Assembly: GCA_037893245.1 (NCBI GenBank)
Contig: JBAIAA010000398.1
Coordinates: 310,001-374,000, forward strand
Reading direction: 5' to 3'
DNA length: 64,000 bases
DNA from: Crossaster papposus
Taxonomy: Eukaryota; Echinodermata; Asteroidea; Velatida; Solasteridae
Both the position numbers and the translations under genes were made by a program. The notes under the pieces are model-generated. The model was not told the origin of the DNA. It made no database searches and saw nothing but the letters and a program-made list of their open reading frames with translations. Shown here in pieces: positions 56,201 through 62,930 of the stretch; positions within the stretch are counted from its first letter, which is position 1; each line of letters starts with the position of its first letter.

Positions 56201-57283
56201 ACTCCGTCATCAGTTTCCACATGGAAAAAACTTGGATTATTTGTTTTTTTGTAACGTCTGAGATCCCATGATGCAGTAGTGGTGAATCTATCCGACTCGT
56301 ATAATGTGGTGGTACATGTATGTGATTTTGTGGTCAAATGGTACTTGTGTCCATAGGCAAGATGTACTTAAACTGCAATTTCCTTCAGACCATAGAATGA
56401 TCCCTAAAATGTTTACCAATGCATCATGAAATTTTGCATATAGAAGGTTTTAAGGATGTAGATTCCAACCACAAAAATATTGTTACTAAACTGAACATTT
56501 TATGATTATACATTATTATACAGGGTGCCGAGCAGAATTGTGACAAATTTGCATGCGCGTGTGACATTACGTAAATAATCGCATGACGTAACATGCATAA
56601 TCGCTGACTCATTGGTCAAGTTTCTGTTAAGTCACGTAGTTATACACGCAACGTCACATGCGCATGCAAATGCGACACAATTCTGATCAGATTCGTTCAA
56701 GCGATATGTGAGTTAGCCAAGATGGCCTATTCGGAGGTCATGGCGTACGTTAGAGGGCGCCCGCATCTGCGGGCTAGGCGATTAGGACGTCTTGCAACCA
56801 AGACTAGTTGACTAGCTGCGGGCTGGTGCTGGGGGCTGACGTAATCAGCGTTTAGGTTATCATGCTTGAAAGAGGCTGACCACGGCCTGATTTCATTGGT
56901 GGATTCCAGGCCGAATGATGATGGTTTTAATGTTCCCCCTAACTTTCTGATTGCAAAACACCCGTAAAGTTTTTGAATAAAAACAAATGCTTGACCATTA
57001 GGTATTTGGTATTTTTCTTGCACTGCTGCCTGTGCTTAATTCCAGAGCATTTTGCCAGAACGCCTCACAAATATGAACTTAGAATGTCTTTTAAAATTCT
57101 CTTTTAATCTCTTGACAGCCAACAGATAGTGAATGGCACGCCAATCTAGTCTTGCCTCGAGCGTCCCCAGACCAGAGCTTCTCCATGCTAGTTGATGAGG
57201 ATGCTCTAAGCCAAGATGAACAGAGACTGGGAGACGTTATGCGATACATCAGGGACAAGTTGGCTTCATCTAGTGTCTGCTAA
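32745..57283 (+). CDS. Relaxin-receptor / GRL101-like LDLa-LRR GPCR gene (LGR type C), 5' end missing
   Basis: Spliced gene with exons I place at 32745-32882, 33541-33657, 35557-35670, 36291-36443, 38969-39085, 39586-39705, 43163-43271, 43638-43763, 45559-45630, 47038-47109, 48098-48169, 49252-49323, 49545-49616, 50718-50789, 51809-52902, 55964-56187 and 57119-57283. All junctions have AG acceptors and GT donors. Phases are consistent: phase 1 between LDLa exons, phase 2 between LRR exons, phase 1 then 0 in the tail. Domain order is six LDLa, LRR cap, divergent leucine-rich segment, six LRRs, hinge, seven helices, cytoplasmic tail. The family contains RXFP1/2 and molluscan GRL101; it acts at the plasma membrane and binds relaxin/insulin-like peptides in characterised members. 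The ligand here is inference. The first exon is not found and further exons inside introns cannot be excluded. Confidence 0.88.
33541..33657 (+). CDS. Exon: LDLa module 2
   Basis: Acceptor TTTCACAG, donor TGTG|GTAAGA, phase 1 at both ends. Encodes CQPSEFMCSNGQCIEREKQC and CLDRSDEINC, a canonical module. Its 3' half and donor are the template of the tandem array that follows. Confidence 0.92.
33580..34830 (+). repeat. 116-bp array built from LDLa exon 2 edge plus donor site
   Basis: About ten extra copies of a unit of about 116 bp: the 3' half of LDLa exon 2 from GTCAGTGTATTGAGAGAG, its donor TGTG|GTAAGA and about 45 bp of intron. Units vary in GA dinucleotide number and in CACGTGG/CATGTGG. 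The first half of the LDLa module is missing in each copy, and the AG that precedes each unit does not give the LDLa frame in phase 1, so they are unlikely to be usable exons. A degenerate last piece lies at 34953-34990. Confidence 0.92.
35557..35670 (+). CDS. Exon: LDLa module 3
   Basis: Acceptor CATCCACAG, donor TGTG|GTAAGA, 114 bp, phase 1. Encodes CRMAFQCYDSSCIPHHAVC and CPGFIREDEAGC; the calcium site is less regular than in modules 1 and 2. Confidence 0.85.
36291..36443 (+). CDS. Exon: LDLa module 4 (long, irregular)
   Basis: Acceptor CTTTTCTCAG, donor TGTG|GTATGG, 153 bp, phase 1. Encodes CGAHQLQCNNGACADMRHWC and a long last loop to LRFC that lacks the SDE motif, so calcium binding is doubtful. 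Confidence 0.82.
36480..36830 (+). mobile_element. tRNA-derived SINE in an intron
   Basis: Shares with the reverse copy at 46015-46330 the B-box-like GGGTTCAAGTC, then GTGTGCCCTTG, GCAGAGATGGTTATTGTG, AGCTGAGATGGTATT and CCAATGA. It lies just past the donor of LDLa exon 4, and the head is shortened. Confidence 0.7.
37335..38968 (+). repeat. 75-bp array built from LDLa exon 5 acceptor edge
   Basis: About 21 copies of a 75-bp unit: pyrimidine tract, acceptor TTTACAG, then the first half of LDLa exon 5 (AGCGTTTTACATGCAGTGCC and ACCTACAAGTGCCC). Each unit thus carries an acceptor. A 374-bp stretch with the TCTGATCATTTACAG variant is repeated (around 37745 and 38119), so groups of units have duplicated too. 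The period is divisible by three and the last units are in frame with the true exon. Confidence 0.92.
38969..39085 (+). CDS. Exon: LDLa module 5
   Basis: Acceptor CATTTACAG, donor TGTG|GTGAGT, 117 bp, phase 1. Encodes CSAFTYKCPQSYCIPLSRRC and CPNGEDEISC. It differs from the array units by one extra base (TGCCCCCAGTCC against TGCCCTGGTCC), which sets the correct LDLa frame. A GAG-preceding acceptor is repeated about 75 bases upstream many times, so alternative 5' ends are possible. Confidence 0.9.
39586..39705 (+). CDS. Exon: LDLa module 6
   Basis: Acceptor GGTTTCAG, donor TGTG|GTGAGT, 120 bp, phase 1. Encodes CPSGSYKCRSSQVCVSENQVC and CPRGDDELFC, canonical. Template of the following array. 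Confidence 0.92.
39706..42890 (+). repeat. 134-bp array built from LDLa exon 6 plus donor site
   Basis: About 23 extra copies of a unit of about 134 bp (variants of 130 and 138). Each unit holds almost the whole LDLa exon 6, its donor TGTG|GTGAGT and about 20 bp of intron (ACCGGTAGTTCCTTCAATC). The original acceptor TTTCAG is not copied; the position is occupied by TTCAATCTGCC. Some units have 4-bp changes (CGTAGCTAGTAGCC) that would break the frame. An 804-bp block of six units is repeated in tandem (about 40691-41494 and 41495-42298). Confidence 0.93.
43163..43271 (+). CDS. Exon: LRR N-terminal cap
   Basis: Acceptor ATTTACAG, donor AAATT|GTAAGT; begins in phase 1 and ends in phase 2. Encodes CPDGCQCIGLSFTC and NLPDTLRKL, the cysteine cap and first strand of an LRR domain. 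The change of phase here marks the switch from LDLa to LRR modules. Confidence 0.88.
43293..43445. mobile_element. TTAA-type piggyBac-like MITE, truncated copy in intron
   Basis: Starts CCAGGTTGCGCCGGGATT and follows the other two copies through CTCGATCCGAGGCGTG and CTGCTGACAGACATTTCC, then diverges. The far inverted end is missing. It lies about 20 bp past a splice donor. Confidence 0.75.
43638..43763 (+). CDS. Exon: divergent leucine-rich segment
   Basis: Acceptor CTTTTCAG, donor GAGCT|GTAAGC, 126 bp, phase 2 at both ends. Encodes IVSNLLVTGTMQRLRRDV, an NAT sequon, and ADVLFIQFDRFHFLFEL. It does not fit the 24-residue LRR consensus well. The phase match and the hydrophobic spacing support it as a coding exon. 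Confidence 0.7.
43733..44516 (+). repeat. 152-bp array built from the 43763 donor edge
   Basis: The exon end (GACAGGTTCCACTTCTTATT, GAGCT|GTAAGC) plus about 120 bp of intron is present five times with ends at about 43763, 43915, 44069, 44221 and 44373, then a partial copy at 44500. Donors are conserved in all complete copies. Confidence 0.9.
44663..44727. repeat. Short palindrome in intron
   Basis: GTGACAGATGG, then TGTTCTATTCCA, pairs with TGGAATAGAACA and CCATCTGTTAC around a small GGCGAAGCC loop. A second pair of complementary segments around GATTGGTCAGAG (44814) and CTCTGACCAATC (45250) may delimit a larger element. Confidence 0.8.
45559..45630 (+). CDS. Exon: LRR 1
   Basis: 72 bp, phase 2 to phase 2. 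Encodes LDISANQIEILDPGMFRH and TNLFSL, one 24-residue LRR of the LxLSxNxIxxLxxGxF type. Confidence 0.9.
45719..45882. mobile_element. G-run MITE in intron
   Basis: Ends GCAATATATGGGACGGAG and CTCGGTCCCATATGTTGC are imperfect inverted repeats. The inside, read on the minus strand, matches the G-run MITE found in the receptor units and at 51198-51370. Confidence 0.65.
46015..46330 (-). mobile_element. tRNA-derived SINE, reverse orientation, in intron
   Basis: Minus-strand reading gives a B box (GGGTTCAAGTC), the shared body of the 36480 copy and a terminal (ATT)n/(AAT)n tail at about 46018-46032. Confidence 0.75.
46331..46556. repeat. Tandem repeat of about 93 bp next to the SINE head
   Basis: Three copies of a unit containing AGACCACGAGACCACGGCCC and GGTCATGGAGCATTAGATTC. 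The first part is the complement of the SINE head, so the array was seeded at the SINE 5' end. Confidence 0.8.
47038..47109 (+). CDS. Exon: LRR 2
   Basis: 72 bp, phase 2. Encodes LSVANNKLYNLEPGTFEG and LRWLHKL. Confidence 0.9.
48098..48169 (+). CDS. Exon: LRR 3
   Basis: 72 bp, phase 2. Encodes LDLSGNPLVQIQPGAFHH and LQSLPYL, a close match to the LRR consensus. Confidence 0.92.
48231..48579. mobile_element. Inverted-repeat element in intron
   Basis: Left end TTATAACACCTCACTCACAG and right end CTGTGAGTGAGGTGTTATAA are complementary. The inside has no gene and includes GATTGGCCGAGAGCGCG and CACGTG. Confidence 0.75.
48581..48735. repeat. Near-perfect palindrome, about 155 bp
   Basis: Directly next to the element above. 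Arms ACAAATATTGACTGCTTTA and TAAAGCAGTCAATATTTGT, continuing through CTAGCCTCCCGAGGTGATCC to a loop at CTCGGCTTCGCCTTGGG. The loop sequence resembles that of the palindrome at 11502-11666. Confidence 0.9.
48752..48960 (+). mobile_element. tRNA-derived SINE in intron
   Basis: A-box-like GTGGTGCAGTGC and B-box-like GGTTTGATTCCC about 50 bp apart, followed by an unrelated body. It differs from the SINE families at 30714 and 36480. Confidence 0.6.
49252..49323 (+). CDS. Exon: LRR 4
   Basis: 72 bp, phase 2. Encodes LDLHGLSISHIYSGTFGG and LTSLHRL; the usual asparagine is replaced (HGLS in place of SxN). Confidence 0.88.
49545..49616 (+). CDS. Exon: LRR 5
   Basis: 72 bp, phase 2. Encodes LDLSNNNILELESGTFDD and LPLVTLL. 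Confidence 0.92.
50126..50549. mobile_element. TGTGACC-type MITE, copy B, in intron
   Basis: Starts TGTGACCTGTTCCAACG and ends CGTTGGAACAGGTCACA, with arms continuing through AAACCCGGACAAAGTCG. TATA lies on both sides. No open frame. Confidence 0.88.
50570..50660. repeat. Poly-C and CCGTCTCC low-complexity tract
   Basis: Long C runs broken by CGTCTCC, about 60 bp upstream of the LRR 6 exon. A similar C run is at 49843-49865. Length may be unreliable. Confidence 0.85.
50718..50789 (+). CDS. Exon: LRR 6
   Basis: 72 bp, phase 2. Encodes LDISNNSVSVFPQDLFLS and VTSLQTL, the last LRR before the hinge. Confidence 0.92.
51198..51370. mobile_element. G-run MITE in intron, with inverted ends
   Basis: GCACGATATGTGGCAGAG at the left and CTCTGCCACATATCGTGC at the right are exact complements. 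The inside has GAATTCCTGAGATTCCGGG, CAACACAAA and a G run, as in the receptor-unit copies. This copy shows the ends of the family most clearly. Confidence 0.85.
51809..52902 (+). CDS. Exon: hinge and seven-helix domain
   Basis: Acceptor CTCTCCAG, phase 2 start; donor ACAG|GTAATT, phase 1 end. The hinge KYLFCCMV, C, FSSCEDLMRNHILRAFIWIL is the RXFP-type junction. Helix motifs: GN in TM1, NLALSD in TM2, LDRFF at the end of TM3, W in TM4, CCWFP in TM6, NSSINPYLYT in TM7. The end has a 27-bp direct duplication encoding RSNGHSHTG twice. If the donor is not used, translation stops two codons later (GN, stop), giving a short-tail form. Confidence 0.95.
52921..53000 (-). mobile_element. tRNA-like SINE head, reverse orientation
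   Basis: On the minus strand: GGATAACTCAGTTGGTAGAG (A box), then GGAGGTCTTAGGTTTGAACC (B box), in tRNA order. The acceptor stem pairs only in part (CTGGA/TCCAG), so this looks like a SINE head and not a working tRNA gene. The extent of its body is unclear. Confidence 0.55.
53328..53966. mobile_element. TGTGACC-type MITE, copy C, in intron
   Basis: Starts TGTGACCTGTCACCAC and ends GTAGTGACAGGTCACA; TATA at 53324-53327 and 53967-53970. Inner arms AGATTAAAGTCGCACAATAT resemble those of copy B. Longest of the three at about 640 bp; no coding capacity. Confidence 0.85.
53971..55963. other. Long intron remainder, no feature
   Basis: Part of the 3.1-kb intron between the seven-helix exon and the tail exons. 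I see no exon, repeat array or RNA gene here. Confidence 0.5.
55964..56187 (+). CDS. Exon: cytoplasmic tail, part 1
   Basis: Acceptor ATTCCACAG, donor AAAGAG|GTTTGG, phase 1 to phase 0. Encodes MTPIHTPPTRRKEPSCGRF, LLSVLLSEDDSPVMKLSMDD, and EAMRILHGRGLCLVGKAED. The tail is longer than that of vertebrate relaxin receptors. No known domain is recognised. The donor is weaker than the others in the gene. Confidence 0.75.
57119..57283 (+). CDS. Exon: cytoplasmic tail, part 2, with stop
   Basis: Acceptor TCTTGACAG, phase 0. Encodes PTDSEWHANLVLPRASPDQS, LVDEDALSQDEQRLGDVM, RYIRDKLASSSVC and stops at 57281-57283. The phase fits exon 55964-56187. The last 147 bp is the template of three further copies. 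Confidence 0.8.
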   Translation, partial: PTDSEWHANLVLPRASPDQSFSMLVDEDALSQDEQRLGDVMRYIRDKLASSSVC

Positions 57284-57724
57284 TACACCAATCTAGTCTT
57301 ACCTCGAGCGTCCCCAGACCAGAGCTCCACCATGCTAGTTGATAAGGATGCTCTTAGCCAAGATGAACAGAGACTTAGAGACGTTATGCGATACATCAGG
57401 GACAAGTTGGCTTCATCTAGTGTCTGCTAATACACCAATCTAGTCTTGCCTCGAGCGTCCCCAGACCAGAGCTCCACCATGCTAGTTGATAAGGATGCTC
57501 TTAGCCAAGATGAACAGAGACTTAGAGACGTTATGCGATACATCAGGGACAAGTTGGCTTCATCTAGTGTCTGCTAATTCACCAATCTAGTCTTGCCTCA
57601 AGCGTCCCCAGACCAGAGCCTCTCCATGCTAGTTGATGAGGATGCTCTGAGCCAAGATGAACAGAGACTGGGAGACGTTATGCGATACATCAGGGACAAG
57701 TTGGCTTCATCCAGTGTCTGCTAA
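57137..57724 (+). repeat. 147-bp array of the terminal exon, four copies
   Basis: TAA codons at 57281, 57428, 57575 and 57722 are spaced exactly 147 bp. Each copy holds AATCTAGTCTT, the DEDALSQDEQ-type coding segment and the same stop. Copies two and three share AAGGATGCTCTTAG and ACTTAGAGACG variants. Only the first copy can be translated in the main frame; the rest are 3' UTR unless alternative acceptors are used. Confidence 0.92.
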
Positions 57725-57982
57725 TACATTAGTTCAAGTCAGAGTTTAATTCAAAACGAATGGCGGATAAACATGTCACGAGTAAGGCCTGAAATGCGAA
57801 CAAAAATTTCATCTTATAAATCCCCCCTCCCCCCCAACAAAAACACACCCTACTTTAAGTTGGAGGAACTTGTATTGTATAAATATCTTGTATATGAAAT
57901 AATCAATATTCTTATTATAATGTTGTTTAAAATAATATGTATACTGTTTTAAGTGTTATTCGAACAACAAGTTTTTAGTGTT

Positions 57983-57988
57983 AATAAA
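57983..57988 (+). promoter_or_regulatory. Candidate polyadenylation signal
   Basis: AATAAA about 700 bases past the first stop and 260 past the last repeated stop, on the strand of the LDLa-LRR receptor. Confidence 0.45.
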
Positions 57989-58354
57989 TGCAGTTACTTT
58001 TACCTCGTATTTCTAAACTGCCAATGAATATATTTCAAAACTGGGCCCAGTGTTTGTTTGAATGTTGTTGAGAATGAGGAATACGTGGAGTGGAGTGGAT
58101 TGGTGATGAGGTGATGAAGCATATTAGTTGTGTCCGTAGGAACCTTGCATACTTTGTTGTGGATCTTCGAACCAAAGATGTCTTTAGTATGCAGGGCAAC
58201 GGCGCACCCAGGATTGTGTGTTGGGGGGCTCAAAGAAAACTTTACTCTCACAAATCAACTAGGCCTACTATGTATGTATGTAAGTTTGGGTTATATTGTA
58301 TGTATAATATGTATGGGTGGATCTTCCCATTAGGAACTCGGTAACCTCCCATAA

Positions 58355-58500
58355 GAAGGGGCATATCTCTCCCCCCCCCCCCCCCCTTTTTGTTTATCCC
58401 TTTTAGCCACCCGTTGCCTCCCCCCCCCCCCCTTTTTTAATTTTTTTTTTTTTACTTAAGCCACCCGTTGCCCCCCCCCCCCCCCCTTTTTTTTGGGTGC
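58355..58500. repeat. Poly-C tandem tract
   Basis: AGCCACCCGTTGCC followed by C and T runs is repeated with variation. A GGGA/AGG microsatellite follows at 58968-59008. Confidence 0.85.
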
Positions 58501-59169
58501 GCCGTTGATGCAGGAATAGGGAATAGTCATGGGGTGTTTACGATATTTGGGTTAAGATTGTTCCAAAAGCACCAAATTTAGACAAGATGGTACCTATAAC
58601 ATACTTGTTTTATTTGATGTGCGCCCAGACGGGCACCTTCTGGGGCCACCATAATTTGTATAAATCCGTAATACCTGCCGATAATATATTTATTCGCATA
58701 TTTTTTGAAAAAGTTCATTTTGGTGATTTTACTTAAAGCATATACGCGACTGAATAATGATGAAAACATAGAAATTTTCCAAAATGGCTAGGATTATTAT
58801 TTCTTAAAGTTGCGCGCATTTACCCTTTTCTACTCAAATATCATCAAGTAGTCTTAAACTTAAAATTAAGAAAGTTATTTACTGGGACAGTTACCCCAAC
58901 AAAAATAAATAGTTAATTATACAAAAAATGAAAATATCTTAATATTTAGCCTTAAAAAACTAAACGGGAGGGAGGGAGGGAGGGAGGGGGGGAGGAGGAG
59001 GAGGAGGGAAGTGTCCGTAAAAAAACAACAACGCAACATTATTGTATGGGCAGCATATTGGCCAAATGTGATGCTTTGGAAAAAATTTGAACCAAACGAC
59101 CCCTATAAAGCCCACATTAACGTCTCAAGGCTGGAACGGATTGTGGACTTGCACACGTCCACAGTCGTC

Positions 59170-59370
59170 CCAACACCCCCCCCCCCCCCCACCCCAACAC
59201 CCCCCCCCCCTAACACCCCACCCCCCCCTAACACCCCCCCCCCCCCTAACACCCCCCCCCTAACACCCCCCCCCCTAACACCCCCCCCTAACACCCCCCC
59301 CCCTAACACCCCCCCTAACACCCCCCCCCCCTAACACCCCCCCCCCTAAAACCCCCCCCCCCCCCTAAAA
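59170..59370. repeat. C-run/TAACAC array
   Basis: About fourteen repeats of CTAACACC with a C run of variable length. The pattern is CnTAACA, not a standard telomere repeat. G-quadruplex potential on the minus strand. Confidence 0.9.
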
Positions 59371-61583
59371 CAAATATCATATTAATCTGGAGTAGAAACA
59401 AATGCGAGTGCCCGTGTATGTGTGGAGAGTTGTGTCGATGTTTGAAATGTGTTTGTGATACATTGTGGGGTCCCCATTGAAGAAATTCGATCTAGTTATG
59501 CATTATGTATTAAATAAGTCTCTTATTTTGTCTTTAAAAATACTTGCTGCCTGAAGACGATATTTACATGTTTGCTTTTAAAATGTACATCGCTGTATAA
59601 ATTGGCAGTATAGTTTCCGTAGGTATATTTTTTTGACGCATTGAACATTTTCTGTATATTTTTGTAACTTGAAACCACAGTGTCTTGAGACATTGTGTCA
59701 TGTTCTGTAAACGTCTAGCTGAAATAAAATTATCAATTAGTTGTCATAAATAATAAAGGTCAATACAAAGCTATACAAATATTGTTGATATCAATAGGTG
59801 CGATGTGATATCATGTTATACACGTACACATTATCAATACATTCTGTGTCTATATTTCAGGTTTTTTAATTGATTATTTAAAGAGAAAATATCTGTCTTA
59901 ACATTATTGTAATACGTTTTTATTTTTGTTTTCTGGATTCTGTGCGCGTTGGAGATGACGTCTTAAGGCGCACTTAGTTATTATTATTTACCGTTTAGTT
60001 AATAATATGCGGCAATGGGGCTCTGCAATATGAAGCAGCATGCAGTAATGTGTAACCCTATGAAAAGTCGTATGAAAATCATAAAATTCTGAGAATGCAT
60101 TTCAAAATGCATTTAAAAATTCCGCAAGATTTTACCAAAATAAATGTATGCAAATTTACTTAGTCAGTTTTCCTTGTAGTTTATTTGTGTAATGTAAAAA
60201 TGAATTGCCTTATATAAGTATACTGATGACGTCACGTTTTGTTGACATGTGCGCGTGTAATTGCAGATAATGTATTCCTATAAATATGCCTTTATTATAT
60301 CTCGAATTTTGGAAGAATTCTTAAAGGCTATTTGTGCTGTCGATTAACAGCTCTACATGAGAATATACGAGAAACTGTGGATTCGTAATTTATCGCCTCG
60401 TAAAATTAATTCGTAAATCCAGAATCCACACTTGGAGTATATTCTCTGACTTAAAAAGAAGTATTGTCAATAACTATCCAGTTGAGTAGAGATGAAAAGG
60501 TTTGCAAATCTCGTATCGTGGGCGTAATTTACATAAAGGGAGTTTCTGTGGATCTTACGTAATCAAGCGGTGGAGTAGTGTTGAAGAAAAGAATAACCGC
60601 GGATTCGTAATTGTTTACAAATAGCTAAGATAAAAACCGTGAATTCCTGGCTTTACTTGTGTCAGTATTACTAGCATTCTACGTGTCATTCTACGCCATA
60701 CCCGTACAACCAAGTAGAATGTTTGTGAGGAGACACCTTATAGTGTCAACGTGGATAGTTCAGATGTTTTGACTCCAATTTGTTTTCGCAGTAAGAACGA
60801 AGATTCTGTAGCGAAGCCCCTTCAATTATTTGCTGAAAGACATTTGCTGTTCAATTTGTTTCTACTGGAGTGTGTTTGTATCACCGCGGCCCTTGGACCC
60901 TGGATGTTATAGACATGGATAGTTCAGAGGATGAGTTGTTTTAATTGCAGAGTTTTCACTGTGAGGGTCTCGTAGGCCTAATGGCCGAGAGATTCTTATA
61001 AAAAAAACACTACTTAAATTTGACCAGAAAACCGTGAATCCTGCACTCAGCTGACTACAGCTAGGACCAGTTAAAAACGCCAAATAACTCGTCTCGGTAT
61101 GGAACGTCAGAGAATATATTTACCGAAGGCAGAAAGACAAAGATAAGTGTCGCCCAATGTCGGTATTTTGACGGTTCTTATATAGCACATAATCCGCGTA
61201 TTATGTTGCATTGTGTAGACTAACCAGCAAGCCTGCTAGGTGCAACAAAACACATACTACCAGGAGAATTGCGTTTCCTGCTAAATGCAACATTTTTCAT
61301 TTAAATTGTTTGTTGTTTTAAAAGTGTTGAATATCAGATGTGCACAATGAAACCTTTTTTTTCTTCCAAACCTTGGCTTCGGTTCGCCTCCAACATGAAT
61401 CACATGCTAAGAAGCAAACCAAATGTTAATATTCTAACTTGTAGCTTGATATCAACCGATTCAATGTTTCTGAAGCATTATGAGGCACCGGCATCCAGCC
61501 GGAGTTTTTCTGTAGATAGGGGCCTAACATCGACTTGAGCCTAAGACGAAGACAGGGATTTGAAAAGGCCAATAGGCAGGATT
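59371..61583. other. Intergenic, no gene
   Basis: AT-rich DNA. An imperfect inverted repeat joins GAGAATATAC(GAG) near 60359 with GGAGTATATTCTC near 60436, around GTGGATTCGTAA and its relatives. No coding signal is supported. Confidence 0.5.
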
Positions 61584-61587
61584 TTAA

Positions 61588-61821
61588 CCAGTTCGCGCCG
61601 GGATTATTTTAACATCACCGAGCTATGGCGCGGGATTATTTTTAACGAAACTCGATCCGAGGCTGGTTCAGGCCGATGGTACCGGAAAGCACACCCCCGA
61701 ATTTTCGGCCTTGCTCTCTGCTGACAGACATTTGCGGCCTTGCTGGTGACGTGTATATGCGTCAGCTGTTTTGAATCTGGGGACAACTTTGCGTGTATAT
61801 ACGTCCTCCGGCGCCAACTTG
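61588..61821. mobile_element. TTAA-flanked piggyBac-like MITE, copy 3
   Basis: TTAA at 61584-61587 and 61822-61825. Ends CCAGTTCGCGCCGG and CCGGCGCCAACTTG. Similar length and body to 15410-15643. Confidence 0.8.
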
Positions 61822-61937
61822 TTAAGCAACGTGATTGCATTTGACATCATTATGAACACGTGCTGCACATTTTGTTCACGTCACCTTTCTTTTAGTCATA
61901 CTCAGGTAACCCTCGGTGAAGTAACTTAGGGGCGGCA

Positions 61938-62265
61938 CCACTGACCTCTACACATGGACAGATCATCATTGTTTCACACTTGAAGTCGGCGCGAACTGGA
62001 AGTGCAACATGGCGGACCCACGACGTCACTCTGTGAGCCAATGAAATGTCCAGGTGTAAGGTTCAGTGGGTACGGTACGTATGACGTAATGTTTATAAAT
62101 ACAAAATGTATAGAGTAAATCCACTGACCTCTACACCTAGACATTTCATTGGCTCACAGAAGTGACGTCTTGGGTCCGCCATGTTGCACTTCCAGTTCGC
62201 GCCGACTTCAAGCGCTAGCACAGCAGAATATGGACAATGGTCTGTCCAGGTGTTGAGGTCAGTGG
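61938..62265. repeat. Large foldback element, about 330 bp
   Basis: Outer arms CCACTGACCTCTACAC and TGTTGAGGTCAGTGG. Inner arms CTTGAAGTCGGCGCGAACTGG with its complement, then GTGCAACATGGCGGACC / GGTCCGCCATGTTGCAC, and TGGCTCACAGA-type segments. Each arm is about 120-150 bp. No open frame of note. Confidence 0.88.
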
Positions 62266-62599
62266 GCGGCACTCCCCTCACCTCGAAGGTTCTCCCCCTT
62301 CTGGACTAGGACTAGTCTTGCAAACCAGACTAATCTATAACCTGAGCTACGTGCGTCGTTAGACCATAGAGCAACTCTATGGTTAGACCCACTTCTTATT
62401 CCTCCATGGTCATTGTGACTATCTTGGTATCACGTGACGTCTCCGTCATACTTTATCCTTGCACCGCGCCACAAGTCTTTGTAAACTCGTCTCTTTTGTA
62501 TTCTCTCGTATATTGTATTATACAAGTACTATGTCTTTACTAATTAAGTAAGTATCCACGTGAGGTTGGCATTGTGTTGGAATAGGAAAAGGTGCACAC

Positions 62600-62930
62600 C
62601 TCCCTCCCTCCCTCCCACATTATTTACTCCCACTTTCTCTTTGTTTTTCTTCGTAAACCCCCAACCACTCGCCACTCACCCCCACCCAATAACCCCCCTC
62701 CTCCACCCTACAACCCCCATCCTCCACTCTACAACCCCCCCTCCCCCACCCTACACCCCCCCCCCCCCCTCTTCCACCCTACAACCCCCCTCCTCTACCC
62801 CCTACAACCCCCCTCCTATACCCTACAACCCCCCCTCCATCCCACCCCACCCACTCCCCCGTCCCAATCACTCCCCTCCTCAACCACTCCCTCCCCCCCC
62901 CCGTATGTCTGTCTGTCTGTCTGTTTAAAG
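62600..62930. repeat. C-rich CCCTACAACCC tract with (CTGT)n
   Basis: Many repeats of CCCTACAACCCC and CCTCCA, then (TGTC)n at about 62904-62922. The proline-rich open frames here are low-complexity artefacts. Confidence 0.85.

Noticed and set aside
59170..59370. Interstitial telomere repeat
   Set aside because: The unit is CnTAACA with long variable C runs, not the regular CCCTAA hexamer.
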